This document shows, one piece after another, positions 1 through 9,085 of a DNA stretch of 64,000 nt. Made by a program: the position numbers and the translations under genes. The DNA lies in assembly GCF_024054175.1 (NCBI RefSeq), contig NZ_JAMXLA010000001.1, positions 1,994,265-2,058,264 of the forward strand, read 5' to 3'. This stretch comes from Flavobacterium sp. NRK1 (GTDB taxonomy: Bacteria > Bacteroidota > Bacteroidia > Flavobacteriales > Flavobacteriaceae). How positions within the stretch are numbered: position 1 is the stretch's first letter; every line of letters begins with the position of its first letter. The notes below the pieces were generated by a model, which saw nothing but the letters and a program-made list of their open reading frames with translations, did not search any database and was not told where the DNA came from.

Positions 1-613
1 TATCAATGATGTCAGCAGATGTAACAGGTAAGGCATTGCCATTGCAATCAGTTACATGTATACCTATATTATTGTTTATGCCGCTTAATAATTTACCTCC
101 TTCAGGATTTAATTCAATATTTATTTTTGAAGGATCGGCTTTTGCTAAGGCATTTCCGCTGCCTGTTTCGGGATTAACAACAGCAATCTCATATACAGAT
201 GATTCATCTTCAATAAAATTGTTCATCCAGTTTGTGTAAAATTGGATATAGTATTTACCGGATTTAAAACTGCTTCCAAGATTAAAGCTTCCGGCAAAAC
301 TGCCTATGTTTCCATATAACAATTTGGTTTCGATTATTTTTCCGTCACTATCTATCAGAGATGCATAAATATTAACGGTTGTAAAAAAAGGAGCATTTTT
401 TTTTCTGTGAAAAACATAGCCTTTAAACCAGATTTTTTCATTGGTCATAAAAACATTTTTGTCAAAATGGGCATGTATGTTTTCTCTTTCAAGTAAGAAA
501 TAATCAGTAACAGCTTTAATTATTTCATCATTTCGACTTTGTTGTGCACTAACTTTGTGGTTAAAAATAAGCATGCAGCTTAATGCCAGCAATGCATAAA
601 CAGAATTTTTCAT
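1..613 (-). CDS. MG2-domain / TonB-plug-type large surface protein, N-terminal part (partial)
   Basis: The gene runs off the left edge of the window; only the first ~204 residues are present, starting at the ATG at 613. Residues 1-24 form a signal peptide ending in SAQQ. Next comes the sequence HAHFDKNVFMTNEKIWFKGY, which resembles the bait-like strand of macroglobulin MG2 domains in large Bacteroidota surface proteins that often also carry a TonB-plug domain. These are exported envelope proteins of mostly unknown role, some tied to outer-membrane transport. Only the beginning is visible, so the plug domain cannot be confirmed. The gene lies downstream of, and in the same direction as, groESL but is separated by a terminator. 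Confidence 0.7.
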   Translation of the reverse strand, partial: MKNSVYALLALSCMLIFNHKVSAQQSRNDEIIKAVTDYFLLERENIHAHFDKNVFMTNEKIWFKGYVFHRKKNAPFFTTVNIYASLIDSDGKIIETKLLYGNIGSFAGSFNLGSSFKSGKYYIQFYTNWMNNFIEDESSVYEIAVVNPETGSGNALAKADPSKINIELNPEGGKLLSGINNNIGIHVTDCNGNALPVTSADIID

Positions 614-719
614 AAGGTTGATTGGTTGGTAAAATTTTTCTTTCAAAATTTATGCCATAAAAATATGCTATTTATTTTTTATTTGCTTAATGAAAGCATC
701 CAGATGGGGGTTAAAAAAT

Positions 720-755
720 AAAAAGAGGAGCATTAAATTAATGCTCCTCTTTTTT
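720..755 (-). terminator. Intrinsic terminator after groEL
   Basis: A long A/T-flanked inverted repeat (AAAGAGGAGCATTAA against TTAATGCTCCTCTTT) sits 20 nt past the groEL stop. Runs of A and T on both sides would give a U-tract in either direction. It separates groEL from the next leftward gene. Confidence 0.8.
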
Positions 756-775
756 AGAGTTTGATTTAGAATGTG

Positions 776-2428
<1,653 letters not shown>

Positions 2429-2449
2429 TTAAAATAATTAACCTTAAAA

Positions 2450-2725
2450 TTAGATAATAGCAAAAATCTCGTCTTCCTTCATTATAAGGTAATCTTTGCC
2501 TTCAAATTTCAGTTCAGTTCCTGCATATTTTCCGTATAAAACAGTGTCACCTACTTTTACAGTCATGTCATGGTCTTTAGTGCCATTGCCTACGGCTACT
2601 ACAATACCTTTTTGTGGTTTTTCTTTTGCAGTATCAGGAATAAAAATCCCTGAAGCAGTTTGTGTTTCTGCAGCTACCGGCTCAATTAGTACGCGGTCTG
2701 AAAGGGGTTTAATGTTTAAAGCCAT
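2450..2725 (-). CDS. groES: Co-chaperonin GroES (10 kDa chaperonin)
   Basis: Heptameric lid of the GroEL folding chamber. The 91 residues include the N-terminal [11 protein letters not shown] strand, the mobile loop around residues 17-32 ([14 protein letters not shown]), which binds GroEL, and a C-terminal [12 protein letters not shown] strand. Length is normal for the family. It is the first gene of the groESL operon, 42 nt ahead of groEL. Upstream of it lies a short inverted repeat and promoter-like sequence (2774-2807). No CIRCE element (TTAGCACTC-N9-GAGTGCTAA) is present, so HrcA control of the classical kind is not supported here. Confidence 0.99.
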   Translation of the reverse strand: MALNIKPLSDRVLIEPVAAETQTASGIFIPDTAKEKPQKGIVVAVGNGTKDHDMTVKVGDTVLYGKYAGTELKFEGKDYLIMKEDEIFAII

Positions 2726-2773
2726 ATTAATTGTTATTATTTATTGTTATTAAAATTGATGTTTACAGTTTTT

Positions 2774-2807
2774 CAGAAATTATGCCAGTCAGTGTCGGTC
2801 TGACAAA
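2774..2807 (-). promoter_or_regulatory. Candidate groESL promoter/operator
   Basis: Reading leftward, TTTG (2807-2804) overlaps an inverted repeat GTCAG-N7-CTGAC (2804-2788), followed by TGGCATAATTTCTG. The last part is near both TAnnTTTG (imperfect) and the sigma-54 -24 box TGGCA (imperfect -12). It lies about 50-80 nt before groES. Which sigma factor uses it cannot be decided from sequence. Confidence 0.4.
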
Positions 2808-2819
2808 GTTTCATGATAA

Positions 2820-2851
2820 AAAAATGCCAGCTTAAAAAGGCTGGCATTTTA
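2820..2851 (-). terminator. Intrinsic terminator after secG
   Basis: The stem AAAATGCCAGC / GCTGGCATTTT around the loop TTAAAAAG lies 20 nt past the secG stop, with A/T runs on both sides. It closes the long leftward operon that begins at miaB and insulates groESL. Confidence 0.8.
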
Positions 2852-2871
2852 TATTGTTATTTACGAAGAAA

Positions 2872-3225
2872 TTACTTTTGTGGTTCTGCAACAGGAGCAG
2901 CAGGTGTTGTTGCTTCTGGTTTTGCAGGAGTAGTAGTGGCCGGAGTTTGTACAGCCGGTACTGCAGATTCATCAATAAAAGACTCATCGCTGCTAGCCGT
3001 AGAAAAGCTCAGGCTTGATAATAATATAAGTGCAACCAATATAGTAGCAAGGGTCCATGTACTTTTGTCAAGAAAATCAGTAGTTTTTTGAACACCGCCC
3101 ATCATCTGGGAACCTCCAATAGAAGAAGAAAGACCTCCGCCTTTAGGGTTTTGAACCATAATTACCACTACAAGCAAAAAGCTTACTATCGTTATAAGTA
3201 TCAGAAAAATTGAAAAGTTAAGCAT
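2872..3225 (-). CDS. secG: Preprotein translocase subunit SecG
   Basis: Small inner-membrane subunit of the SecYEG export channel. Two hydrophobic helices (about residues 4-24 and 56-75) flank the family's glycine-rich cytoplasmic loop (NPKGGGLSSSIGGSQMMGG). Residues ~85-117 form an Ala/Pro/Thr-rich tail, common in Bacteroidota SecG and absent from the short E. coli protein. The start ATG overlaps the preceding gene's end by 8 nt, which implies translational coupling. It is the last gene of the miaB-lptE-secG operon and is followed by a terminator. Confidence 0.95.
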   Translation of the reverse strand: MLNFSIFLILITIVSFLLVVVIMVQNPKGGGLSSSIGGSQMMGGVQKTTDFLDKSTWTLATILVALILLSSLSFSTASSDESFIDESAVPAVQTPATTTPAKPEATTPAAPVAEPQK

Positions 3226-4222
3226 CGTTCTTTAAATTGTTATTTTGTTGAATTGTCTTTATATCTGAAATACGGTCTGCAAAGAAAACACTTTTTTCCG
3301 GATATTTCAAAATTAAAATTTCATAAGCTTGTATTGCTTTGCTGTATTTTTTTTGTTCCAGATAAACCCTCGCAAGCGTTTCGGTCATAAGCATTGAGTT
3401 TTCCTGACTGCTTTTCTCAATGTTTGCAGGGGTTGGCGTTATATTTTTAACAGGTGCTATTTTAGGATTAGTCTCTATAAATTTATCTATAATTTCCATT
3501 TTTTTACTTATAGATTCATCTATTTCATCTGATTTGGCATCTTCCCTTAGTTCATCTTCTCTGTTTATAGGAGTAATTTTAGACAATTTAAGCCATTCCG
3601 CGAATGAATGGGTTTCAGATGCGCTAAATTCAAGTGGCCTGCCTATGTTTAGTTTTTCTTCTGTTTCTTTAACTGTTTTTTCAGGTTCAGGCTTTAGCTC
3701 TTCTTTTTTCTCTAAGTAAGCAATGTTATCTTCTGTTGCTTTAATAGAGTTTTTTATAGACTCTTCTACTCTGTTTTCTGCTTCAGGTCTTTGTTGTTTT
3801 ACAGTTTCAGTATCTTCAACAACCTGTATAGAGCGTTTTATAGATTCCTCAAGTTTGTTTAGAGGACTAATCTGCTCTTCAGCGTCATTCGTCTCAATTT
3901 TATTTTCTATTATCTCACTCTCATTTACAGGTATAGATTGCAGCGCTTTTTCATGTTGGGTAAATGCTTCTTTATCTACACTTTGAAACTGTTCTGAAGT
4001 AATAAAATCAAACAGTATAGATCTGTCAGTTGTATAAGCTGCGGTTTTTCTGAGCTCGGTATTATAACGAAAACTATCCTGATTATATAAGCCCTTTAAG
4101 TAAATAGCACGAGCACTCTGCAGGAACGGAAATTCCGAAAGGATGTTTTCCAGTTCTGCCGTTTGCTTATCGTTCAGCGAATAAGGCTTGTTTAGCAAAT
4201 ATGTATAGTCTTTTGTATTCAA
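3218..4222 (-). CDS. Tetratricopeptide-repeat protein of the lptE-secG operon
   Basis: Conserved Bacteroidota protein of unknown function, 334 residues. It has no signal peptide. The N-terminus (residues 1-80) is a compact helical region, the middle (~100-255) is highly charged Glu/Lys-rich and low in complexity, and a C-terminal TPR pair follows (LARVYLEQKKYSKAIQAYEILILKYPEKS). The only in-frame start is a TTG at 4222, because an in-frame stop lies shortly upstream; no ATG precedes the conserved part. It sits between lptE (83-nt repeat-rich spacer) and secG (8-nt overlap). A scaffold role is possible but is only inferred from the TPRs. Confidence 0.8.
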   Translation of the reverse strand: MNTKDYTYLLNKPYSLNDKQTAELENILSEFPFLQSARAIYLKGLYNQDSFRYNTELRKTAAYTTDRSILFDFITSEQFQSVDKEAFTQHEKALQSIPVNESEIIENKIETNDAEEQISPLNKLEESIKRSIQVVEDTETVKQQRPEAENRVEESIKNSIKATEDNIAYLEKKEELKPEPEKTVKETEEKLNIGRPLEFSASETHSFAEWLKLSKITPINREDELREDAKSDEIDESISKKMEIIDKFIETNPKIAPVKNITPTPANIEKSSQENSMLMTETLARVYLEQKKYSKAIQAYEILILKYPEKSVFFADRISDIKTIQQNNNLKNDA

Positions 4223-4305
4223 TAGTTTTTAGTTTACAGTTTTAGTTTACAGTTATGAGATGTTCGGGCTAAGCTGTCTATCATTAACTGTAAGCTGTCA
4301 ACTTT
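4223..4305. repeat. Microrepeat spacer (AACTGTAAACTAA and GACAGCTTA copies)
   Basis: The spacer between lptE and the TPR gene holds two tandem copies of AACTGTAAACTAA and two copies of GACAGCTTA when read leftward. CTTACAG and CTGTAA also form inverted pairs. The repeats lie in the transcribed leader of the TPR gene. No function can be read from them. Confidence 0.6.
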
Positions 4306-4812
4306 TTACCATTTAGCCAGCGATTCATTAAATATATCCTGCGTTATCCTTTCAAATATATCTTCAAGAGCATTGTTTAGTGTAGATCCTGTAGGCAGCT
4401 CATTTCCCGGAAAATCATAATAGAAACTAAAAGGCTTTTCAAAATCGTCGTCTTCCTTATTCTTATTCGTAAATCTCACATTTACAGTAATACTCAGCCT
4501 GTTTTGTGCAGCACGCTGATCGGCAGTAGCCGTCATTGGAGATATACGGTATTGTGTTATTTCACCATCATAAACAAGATCTCCGTTAGAGTTTGTAAGG
4601 CTAAGGTTTGTCTGGTTTTGTATAAGGTCCTGTAATCTTCGGGTAAAAGTACGCTCTATTCCGGGCTCTACTACATCGGCTTTATTTTGAAAATAGTTTA
4701 CCTGAAAAGTTTTAGCATCAATTTTACCTGATCCTGTAAAGTTATAGCTAACGCTGCAACCGCTAAGTGTAAAGAGTATGGCAAATGCCAGTATAAATTT
4801 TAAATGTTTCAT
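4306..4812 (-). CDS. lptE: LPS assembly lipoprotein LptE-like
   Basis: Outer-membrane lipoprotein partner of the LPS translocon LptD in Bacteroidota (LptE superfamily). From the ATG at 4812 the signal sequence MKHLKFILAFAILFTLSGC ends in lipobox LSGC (Cys19). The mature part begins with SVSYNFTGSGKID, typical of the family, and ends with a helical segment (ALEDIFERITQDIFNESLAKW). Length is 168 residues. A longer reading from 4839 would overlap the upstream gene and put nine extra residues before the signal peptide. It follows the AAA+ activator gene directly. The LptE name rests on family resemblance and conserved neighbourhood. Confidence 0.85.
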   Translation of the reverse strand: MKHLKFILAFAILFTLSGCSVSYNFTGSGKIDAKTFQVNYFQNKADVVEPGIERTFTRRLQDLIQNQTNLSLTNSNGDLVYDGEITQYRISPMTATADQRAAQNRLSITVNVRFTNKNKEDDDFEKPFSFYYDFPGNELPTGSTLNNALEDIFERITQDIFNESLAKW

Positions 4813-4828
4813 GATAATTGCCATAAGG

Positions 4829-6109
4829 CTATAAGTCATATTGTTTTATTTTTCGGTACAGGGTTCTTTCAGATATGCCAAGTTCATCAGCAGCTGCTTT
4901 ACGTTTACCTTTATTACGTTCCAAAGCTTTTTTTATAAGTTCTATTTCTCTTTCATCTAACCTTAAGGTTTCTTCCTCTTCTACGGTTTCAGCAAAAAGA
5001 TAATTGCTGTCATCATCATCGTCTTCCTCAATTACAGGCGGCTCGGGGCGGGATACCTTTTGTGGAGCAAAAACATTTGTGCTTGGCAGGTTTTCAAAGT
5101 CTTCATGAGTATCGCCATTTTGCGCACCATATATTTTCTGAATCAGACCTTTGTTTGTTTCCTGTACTTTTGATGTATTGCCGTTCTGCATTAGCTCCAT
5201 AGTAAGTTTCTTCAGGTCGTTCAGGTCGCTTTTCATATCAAACAATACCTTATATAATATCTCTCTCTCATTACTGAAATCACTTTCGGGCTTTTTATCT
5301 CTTACTACTGCAGGTAGATTGCTGCCTTCTTCCGGTAAATAAGCTCTTAATGAAGCGAGTGTAATATTTCTGTTTGCCTCCAGTACGCTTATTTGTTCTG
5401 CAACGTTACGTAGTTGACGTATATTGCCGCTCCAGCGAAATTTTTGTAAAAGTGAAACAGCATCGTCATCAAGTTTAATAGGAGGCATTTTATATTTGTG
5501 TGCAAAATCTGAAGAGAATTTTCTGAACAATAAATGTACGTCTTCTTTTCTTTCGCGTAACGGGGGAAGCATAATTTCTACTGTACTTAAACGATAGTAA
5601 AGATCTTCCCTGAATTTGCCTTTTTCAATGGCATCAAACATATTTACGTTTGTAGCAGCTACAATACGCACATTGGTTTTTTGCACCTGAGACGATCCTA
5701 CTTTTATAAATTCTCCGTTTTCCAGTACACGAAGCAGTCTTACCTGAGTGGTAAGAGGCAGTTCGCCCACTTCGTCCAGAAAAATTGTACCGCCGTCAGC
5801 GACTTCAAAATAACCTTCACGCGTAGCGGTAGCTCCTGTAAAAGCACCTTTTTCGTGGCCAAAGAGTTCACTGTCTATAGTTCCTTCCGGTATGGCGCCA
5901 CAGTTTACTGCAATATACTTACCATGCTTTCTGTGTGAAAGGGCATGTATTATTTTAGGGATGCTTTCTTTACCTACACCGCTTTCTCCCGTAACCAGCA
6001 CCGATATATCGGTAGGGGCTACCTGCATGGCTTTTTCAACCGCTCGGTTAAGTTTAGGATCGTTTCCTATAATCTCGAATCGCTGCTTTATGGCTTGTAT
6101 GCTTTCCAT
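4829..6109 (-). CDS. Sigma-54-interacting AAA+ transcriptional activator (Fis-type HTH)
   Basis: Enhancer-binding protein that would remodel sigma-54 RNA polymerase by ATP hydrolysis. An AAA+ domain fills residues ~15-240, with Walker A GESGVGKES, the sigma-54 contact loop GAFTGA, Walker B GGTIFLDEVGELP and an arginine-finger region (FREDLYYRLSTVEI). A linker rich in acidic residues (~340-375) follows, and a Fis-type helix-turn-helix ends the protein (RKAAADELGISERTLYRKIKQ). No receiver, GAF or PAS sensor domain precedes the AAA+ domain, so its input signal is not obvious. ATG at 6109 is preferred to a TTG two codons upstream that would overlap the previous stop. Confidence 0.95.
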   Translation of the reverse strand: MESIQAIKQRFEIIGNDPKLNRAVEKAMQVAPTDISVLVTGESGVGKESIPKIIHALSHRKHGKYIAVNCGAIPEGTIDSELFGHEKGAFTGATATREGYFEVADGGTIFLDEVGELPLTTQVRLLRVLENGEFIKVGSSQVQKTNVRIVAATNVNMFDAIEKGKFREDLYYRLSTVEIMLPPLRERKEDVHLLFRKFSSDFAHKYKMPPIKLDDDAVSLLQKFRWSGNIRQLRNVAEQISVLEANRNITLASLRAYLPEEGSNLPAVVRDKKPESDFSNEREILYKVLFDMKSDLNDLKKLTMELMQNGNTSKVQETNKGLIQKIYGAQNGDTHEDFENLPSTNVFAPQKVSRPEPPVIEEDDDDDSNYLFAETVEEEETLRLDEREIELIKKALERNKGKRKAAADELGISERTLYRKIKQYDL

Positions 6110-6111
6110 GG

Positions 6112-6627
6112 TCAATCAACTACTTTAATTTTGGTTCTTATCGAATTAAAAATATCATTCAATTCGTCTTCTTTCGAAGGATCAAGCTGGGATCTGTCAA
6201 TAATTGAAGCTTGCATTTTATTGAAATAAATAAGATACCATTTTTTTGTACTTTTAATTTTGACAAGATCCTCCCATTTACGCGCATTAAAAAAATCTTC
6301 GCCTTCAGTTCTAAATTCAGTTTCATTTAACGTAAAAACCAAATTAGTATAATACCTTGAATTTTTTTTGAAGTCTTTTTTTGAGCGGTTAGCCAGATTG
6401 AAAAAAATTAATACTGATACAACTATAACTGCAATTGGTGGTATAAAACCCAAGTCATTTGCCTCTGGTTTTATGCCGCTCCAGTAAACTGTCGTTGCGT
6501 TAAAAGTAAATATAATCAGTAATAGTAAAAGGTAATATTTTATCCTGCTGGAATATAATATATATACACTTGTTTCTGTAAGTGTTTTTTCTGTAAGACT
6601 TTGTTTTATAATTACTTCTTTTTGCAT
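6112..6627 (-). CDS. YcxB-like membrane protein
   Basis: 171-residue protein resembling the YcxB-like family, function unknown. It has an N-terminal cytoplasmic segment, two membrane helices (about residues 32-48 and 63-80), and a C-terminal soluble domain with the family pattern (LNETEFRTEGEDFFNARKWE and a KKWYLIYFNKMQASIIDRS strand pair). It starts one base before the miaB stop codon region (2-nt gap) and ends 2 nt before the AAA+ gene, so it is firmly within the operon. No catalytic motif is visible. Confidence 0.75.
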   Translation of the reverse strand: MQKEVIIKQSLTEKTLTETSVYILYSSRIKYYLLLLLIIFTFNATTVYWSGIKPEANDLGFIPPIAVIVVSVLIFFNLANRSKKDFKKNSRYYTNLVFTLNETEFRTEGEDFFNARKWEDLVKIKSTKKWYLIYFNKMQASIIDRSQLDPSKEDELNDIFNSIRTKIKVVD

Positions 6628-6628
6628 T

Positions 6629-8077
6629 CTATGATTGCATTTCAGAATAACCTACAGGATTGCCTATAAGTGTAGCAGATGTACATTCTGTAATTAATAC
6701 ATTTACAAAATCTCCCGGTTTATAATCTCCCTTAGGAAATACAACTACTGTATTTTGTGAATTCCTTCCGCTCCAGTGAGCGTCAGAACGTTTTGACTCT
6801 TTTTCAACAAGTACCTCTACCACCTGGCCAATAAAACGCTGTGTACGTTCCAGAGCCATTTTTTGCTGCAGGTTAATAATTTCTGTAAGCCTGCGGTTCT
6901 TTACTTCTTCAGGAATATCGTCTTCCAGTTTTCGTGCTGCCAGTGTTCCAGGCCTTTCACTATAAGCAAACATAAACCCGAAATCATACTTGCAGTGCTC
7001 CATAAGAGTAAGGGTATCCTGATGATCTTCTTCCGTTTCAGTAGGGAAACCGGATATCATGTCCTGCGAAAGTGAAATTTCAGGAATGATGCGGTAAATA
7101 TTATCTACCAGCTCCATATATTCTTCACGTGTATGCTGGCGGTTCATCTCTTTTAATATTCGGGTGCTACCGCTTTGTACAGGTAAATGGATGTATTTAC
7201 ATATATTATTATGCTTTGCCATAACTTCAATAACTTCAAGGTGCATATCCTGCGGATTTGAAGTGGAAAAACGAAAACGCATTTTAGGGTACGCTTTGGC
7301 AACCATATCAAGTAATTGTGCAAAATCTACTGCTGTGGCTTTTTGCATTTCAGATGCCTTTGCATAATCTTTTTTAAGTCCTCCTCCGTACCAAAGGTAG
7401 CTGTCTACATTTTGGCCTAAAAGCGTAATTTCTTTAAAGCCGCGGTTGTGCAGGTCGGCTATTTCTTCCATAATGCTTTGTGGTTCACGGCTGCGTTCGC
7501 GGCCGCGTGTAAATGGAACTACACAAAATGTACACATATTGTCGCATCCGCGTGTAATAGATACAAACGCAGTTACGCCATTACTGTTAAGGCGAACAGG
7601 AGCAACATCACCATAAGTTTCATCTTTAGATAAAATAACATTTATAGCATCGCGCCCTTCTTCAACCTCTTTTAAAAGATTAGGCAGGTCTTTATAGGCA
7701 TCGGGGCCTACAACCATGTCTACTATTTTTTCTTCTTCCAGAAACTGACTTTTAAGACGTTCGGCCATACAGCCTAATACGCCTACTTTCATTCCCGGAT
7801 TTATTTTTTTTACAGCATTATATTTTTCCAGCCTTTTACGAACAGTTTGTTCGGCTTTATCACGGATAGAGCAGGTGTTAACCAGCACAAGGTCTGCTTC
7901 CTCAAGGTTTTGCGTAGTATTAAAGCCTTCATTGGCAAGTATTGAGGCTACAATTTCACTGTCAGAAAAATTCATCTGGCAGCCATAGCTTTCAATAAAA
8001 AGTTTTTTGGTATTTCCTTCTTTTTGTTCTAAAACAAGGCTTTGTCCTTGTTTGTTTTCTTCAATTATCTTTTCCAT
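6629..8077 (-). CDS. miaB: tRNA-2-methylthio-N6-dimethylallyladenosine synthase MiaB
   Basis: Radical-SAM methylthiotransferase that adds the 2-methylthio group to i6A37 of tRNAs. Domains in order are the N-terminal UPF0004 domain with its cluster cysteines (ESYGCQMNFSDSE near 30, NTCS near 66, GCMAE near 103), the radical-SAM core with CDNMCTFC (CxxxCxxC) near residue 178, and a C-terminal TRAM domain (RFIGQVVEVLVE onwards). Length is 482 residues, slightly above E. coli's 474. It is the first gene of the leftward operon and has a good Bacteroidota promoter upstream. Confidence 0.98.
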   Translation of the reverse strand: MEKIIEENKQGQSLVLEQKEGNTKKLFIESYGCQMNFSDSEIVASILANEGFNTTQNLEEADLVLVNTCSIRDKAEQTVRKRLEKYNAVKKINPGMKVGVLGCMAERLKSQFLEEEKIVDMVVGPDAYKDLPNLLKEVEEGRDAINVILSKDETYGDVAPVRLNSNGVTAFVSITRGCDNMCTFCVVPFTRGRERSREPQSIMEEIADLHNRGFKEITLLGQNVDSYLWYGGGLKKDYAKASEMQKATAVDFAQLLDMVAKAYPKMRFRFSTSNPQDMHLEVIEVMAKHNNICKYIHLPVQSGSTRILKEMNRQHTREEYMELVDNIYRIIPEISLSQDMISGFPTETEEDHQDTLTLMEHCKYDFGFMFAYSERPGTLAARKLEDDIPEEVKNRRLTEIINLQQKMALERTQRFIGQVVEVLVEKESKRSDAHWSGRNSQNTVVVFPKGDYKPGDFVNVLITECTSATLIGNPVGYSEMQS

Positions 8078-8108
8078 AATTTGCTACTAGAGTGCTTTTT
8101 TCAATTGG

Positions 8109-8141
8109 CAAAGATACTATTTAATTTGAAAAATATGACAA
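8109..8141 (-). promoter_or_regulatory. Bacteroidota-type promoter for the miaB operon
   Basis: Reading leftward, TTG (8141-8139) is followed after 22 nt by TATCTTTG (8116-8109), a perfect TAnnTTTG -7 element, about 30 nt before the miaB ATG. It probably drives the whole miaB-to-secG operon, because no other strong promoter is seen between those genes. Confidence 0.65.
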
Positions 8142-8150
8142 GTTGACAGA

Positions 8151-8861
8151 TTACTCTTTCTCTAAATTTATTTTATGAACCAACTCTTTAATACTGTAAA
8201 TTGATTTTAGAAGAAATACAATACTGAATAGTATAAATAAGGTTGTTGCAGGGAAGGATGACTGAAGGAAAAGGCTGCCTAATAAATAAGCAATACCTGT
8301 TGCGATCATCCTGCTTTTATAATCATACAATAAAATTTTATGATTTTCTATCTGTATCATCATTAATGAGAAGAAAGATCCTACTCCTATAAGAAAAACA
8401 ATATCCTGATAAGGATTGCTTTGTTCAACAATCGACATTACAGTTAATCCTACAGCTAACAGAAAGCCTAAAAATAAAGAAGGTTTATCAATTTGGGTTT
8501 TCTGTACCCATTGAAAAGACTTGGTGTAAAAAGTGAGATCGAAATTTTCAAATTCATCTTCAGTTAAAAATTTACCTGTAAGGCATTTTCTTTTTAACGT
8601 ATCAATATATTTATGAGGGAAACGGTCTCTAAAATCCATAAATAGCGCTAAAAAAACTTTATCTCCTTCAGGAACTTTTATAACAGATTTATAAAAATCA
8701 AGTTTAATTACTACATTACTAACGCTTTCATCGATGGTAAGTTTAAGTTCTTCACCATGCATAATTTTGGTTAACAGTACTCCTTTATCGCTATAAACTT
8801 TAATTTTTCTTATGTGTCCCCAATTATAGGGTAATAAAAGTTTAATGTTTAACTCTTTCAT
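8151..8861 (-). CDS. Uncharacterised membrane protein
   Basis: I do not recognise this 236-residue protein. Residues 1-75 look like a beta-rich soluble domain (IKLLLPYNWGHIRKIKVYSD and following strands). Residues ~85-125 are charged and helical. The C-terminal half has about four hydrophobic segments (roughly 128-145, 152-170, 180-200, 205-225). There is no signal peptide, so the N-terminal domain is probably cytoplasmic. It lies upstream of miaB with its own start at 8861 and a 73-nt gap that holds the miaB promoter, so it is likely a separate unit. Confidence 0.6.
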   Translation of the reverse strand: MKELNIKLLLPYNWGHIRKIKVYSDKGVLLTKIMHGEELKLTIDESVSNVVIKLDFYKSVIKVPEGDKVFLALFMDFRDRFPHKYIDTLKRKCLTGKFLTEDEFENFDLTFYTKSFQWVQKTQIDKPSLFLGFLLAVGLTVMSIVEQSNPYQDIVFLIGVGSFFSLMMIQIENHKILLYDYKSRMIATGIAYLLGSLFLQSSFPATTLFILFSIVFLLKSIYSIKELVHKINLEKE

Positions 8862-9058
8862 AAGCTGCGTGTAAATATATTAGATGGATGTAAAAGCTTA
8901 AAGATAATAAAGTTATCCTGTTCAGCCAACCTTTTTATTGAATAGATATGTTATTGCTGTAATAGGTTTTTGTGTTGATTTATTTTTTTTTAACAGAATT
9001 TTTAGAAGCAAAAATGTGAAATTAAAACCGTCAAAATCTAATATTTAAAAAAAACCAA

Positions 9059-9066
9059 TACTTTTG
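9059..9066 (+). promoter_or_regulatory. -7 promoter element of topA
   Basis: TACTTTTG, a perfect TAnnTTTG match, ends 19 nt before the topA ATG. No clear TTG is found at the -33 position, so only the -7 half is supported. Confidence 0.5.
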
Positions 9067-9085
9067 CGACACAAAGAAAAGCAAT

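Noticed and set aside
2783..2787. A full sigma-54 -24/-12 promoter before groES
   Set aside because: Only the TGGCA part fits; the -12 GC element is CTGA rather than TTGC, so it was kept only as a weak possibility.
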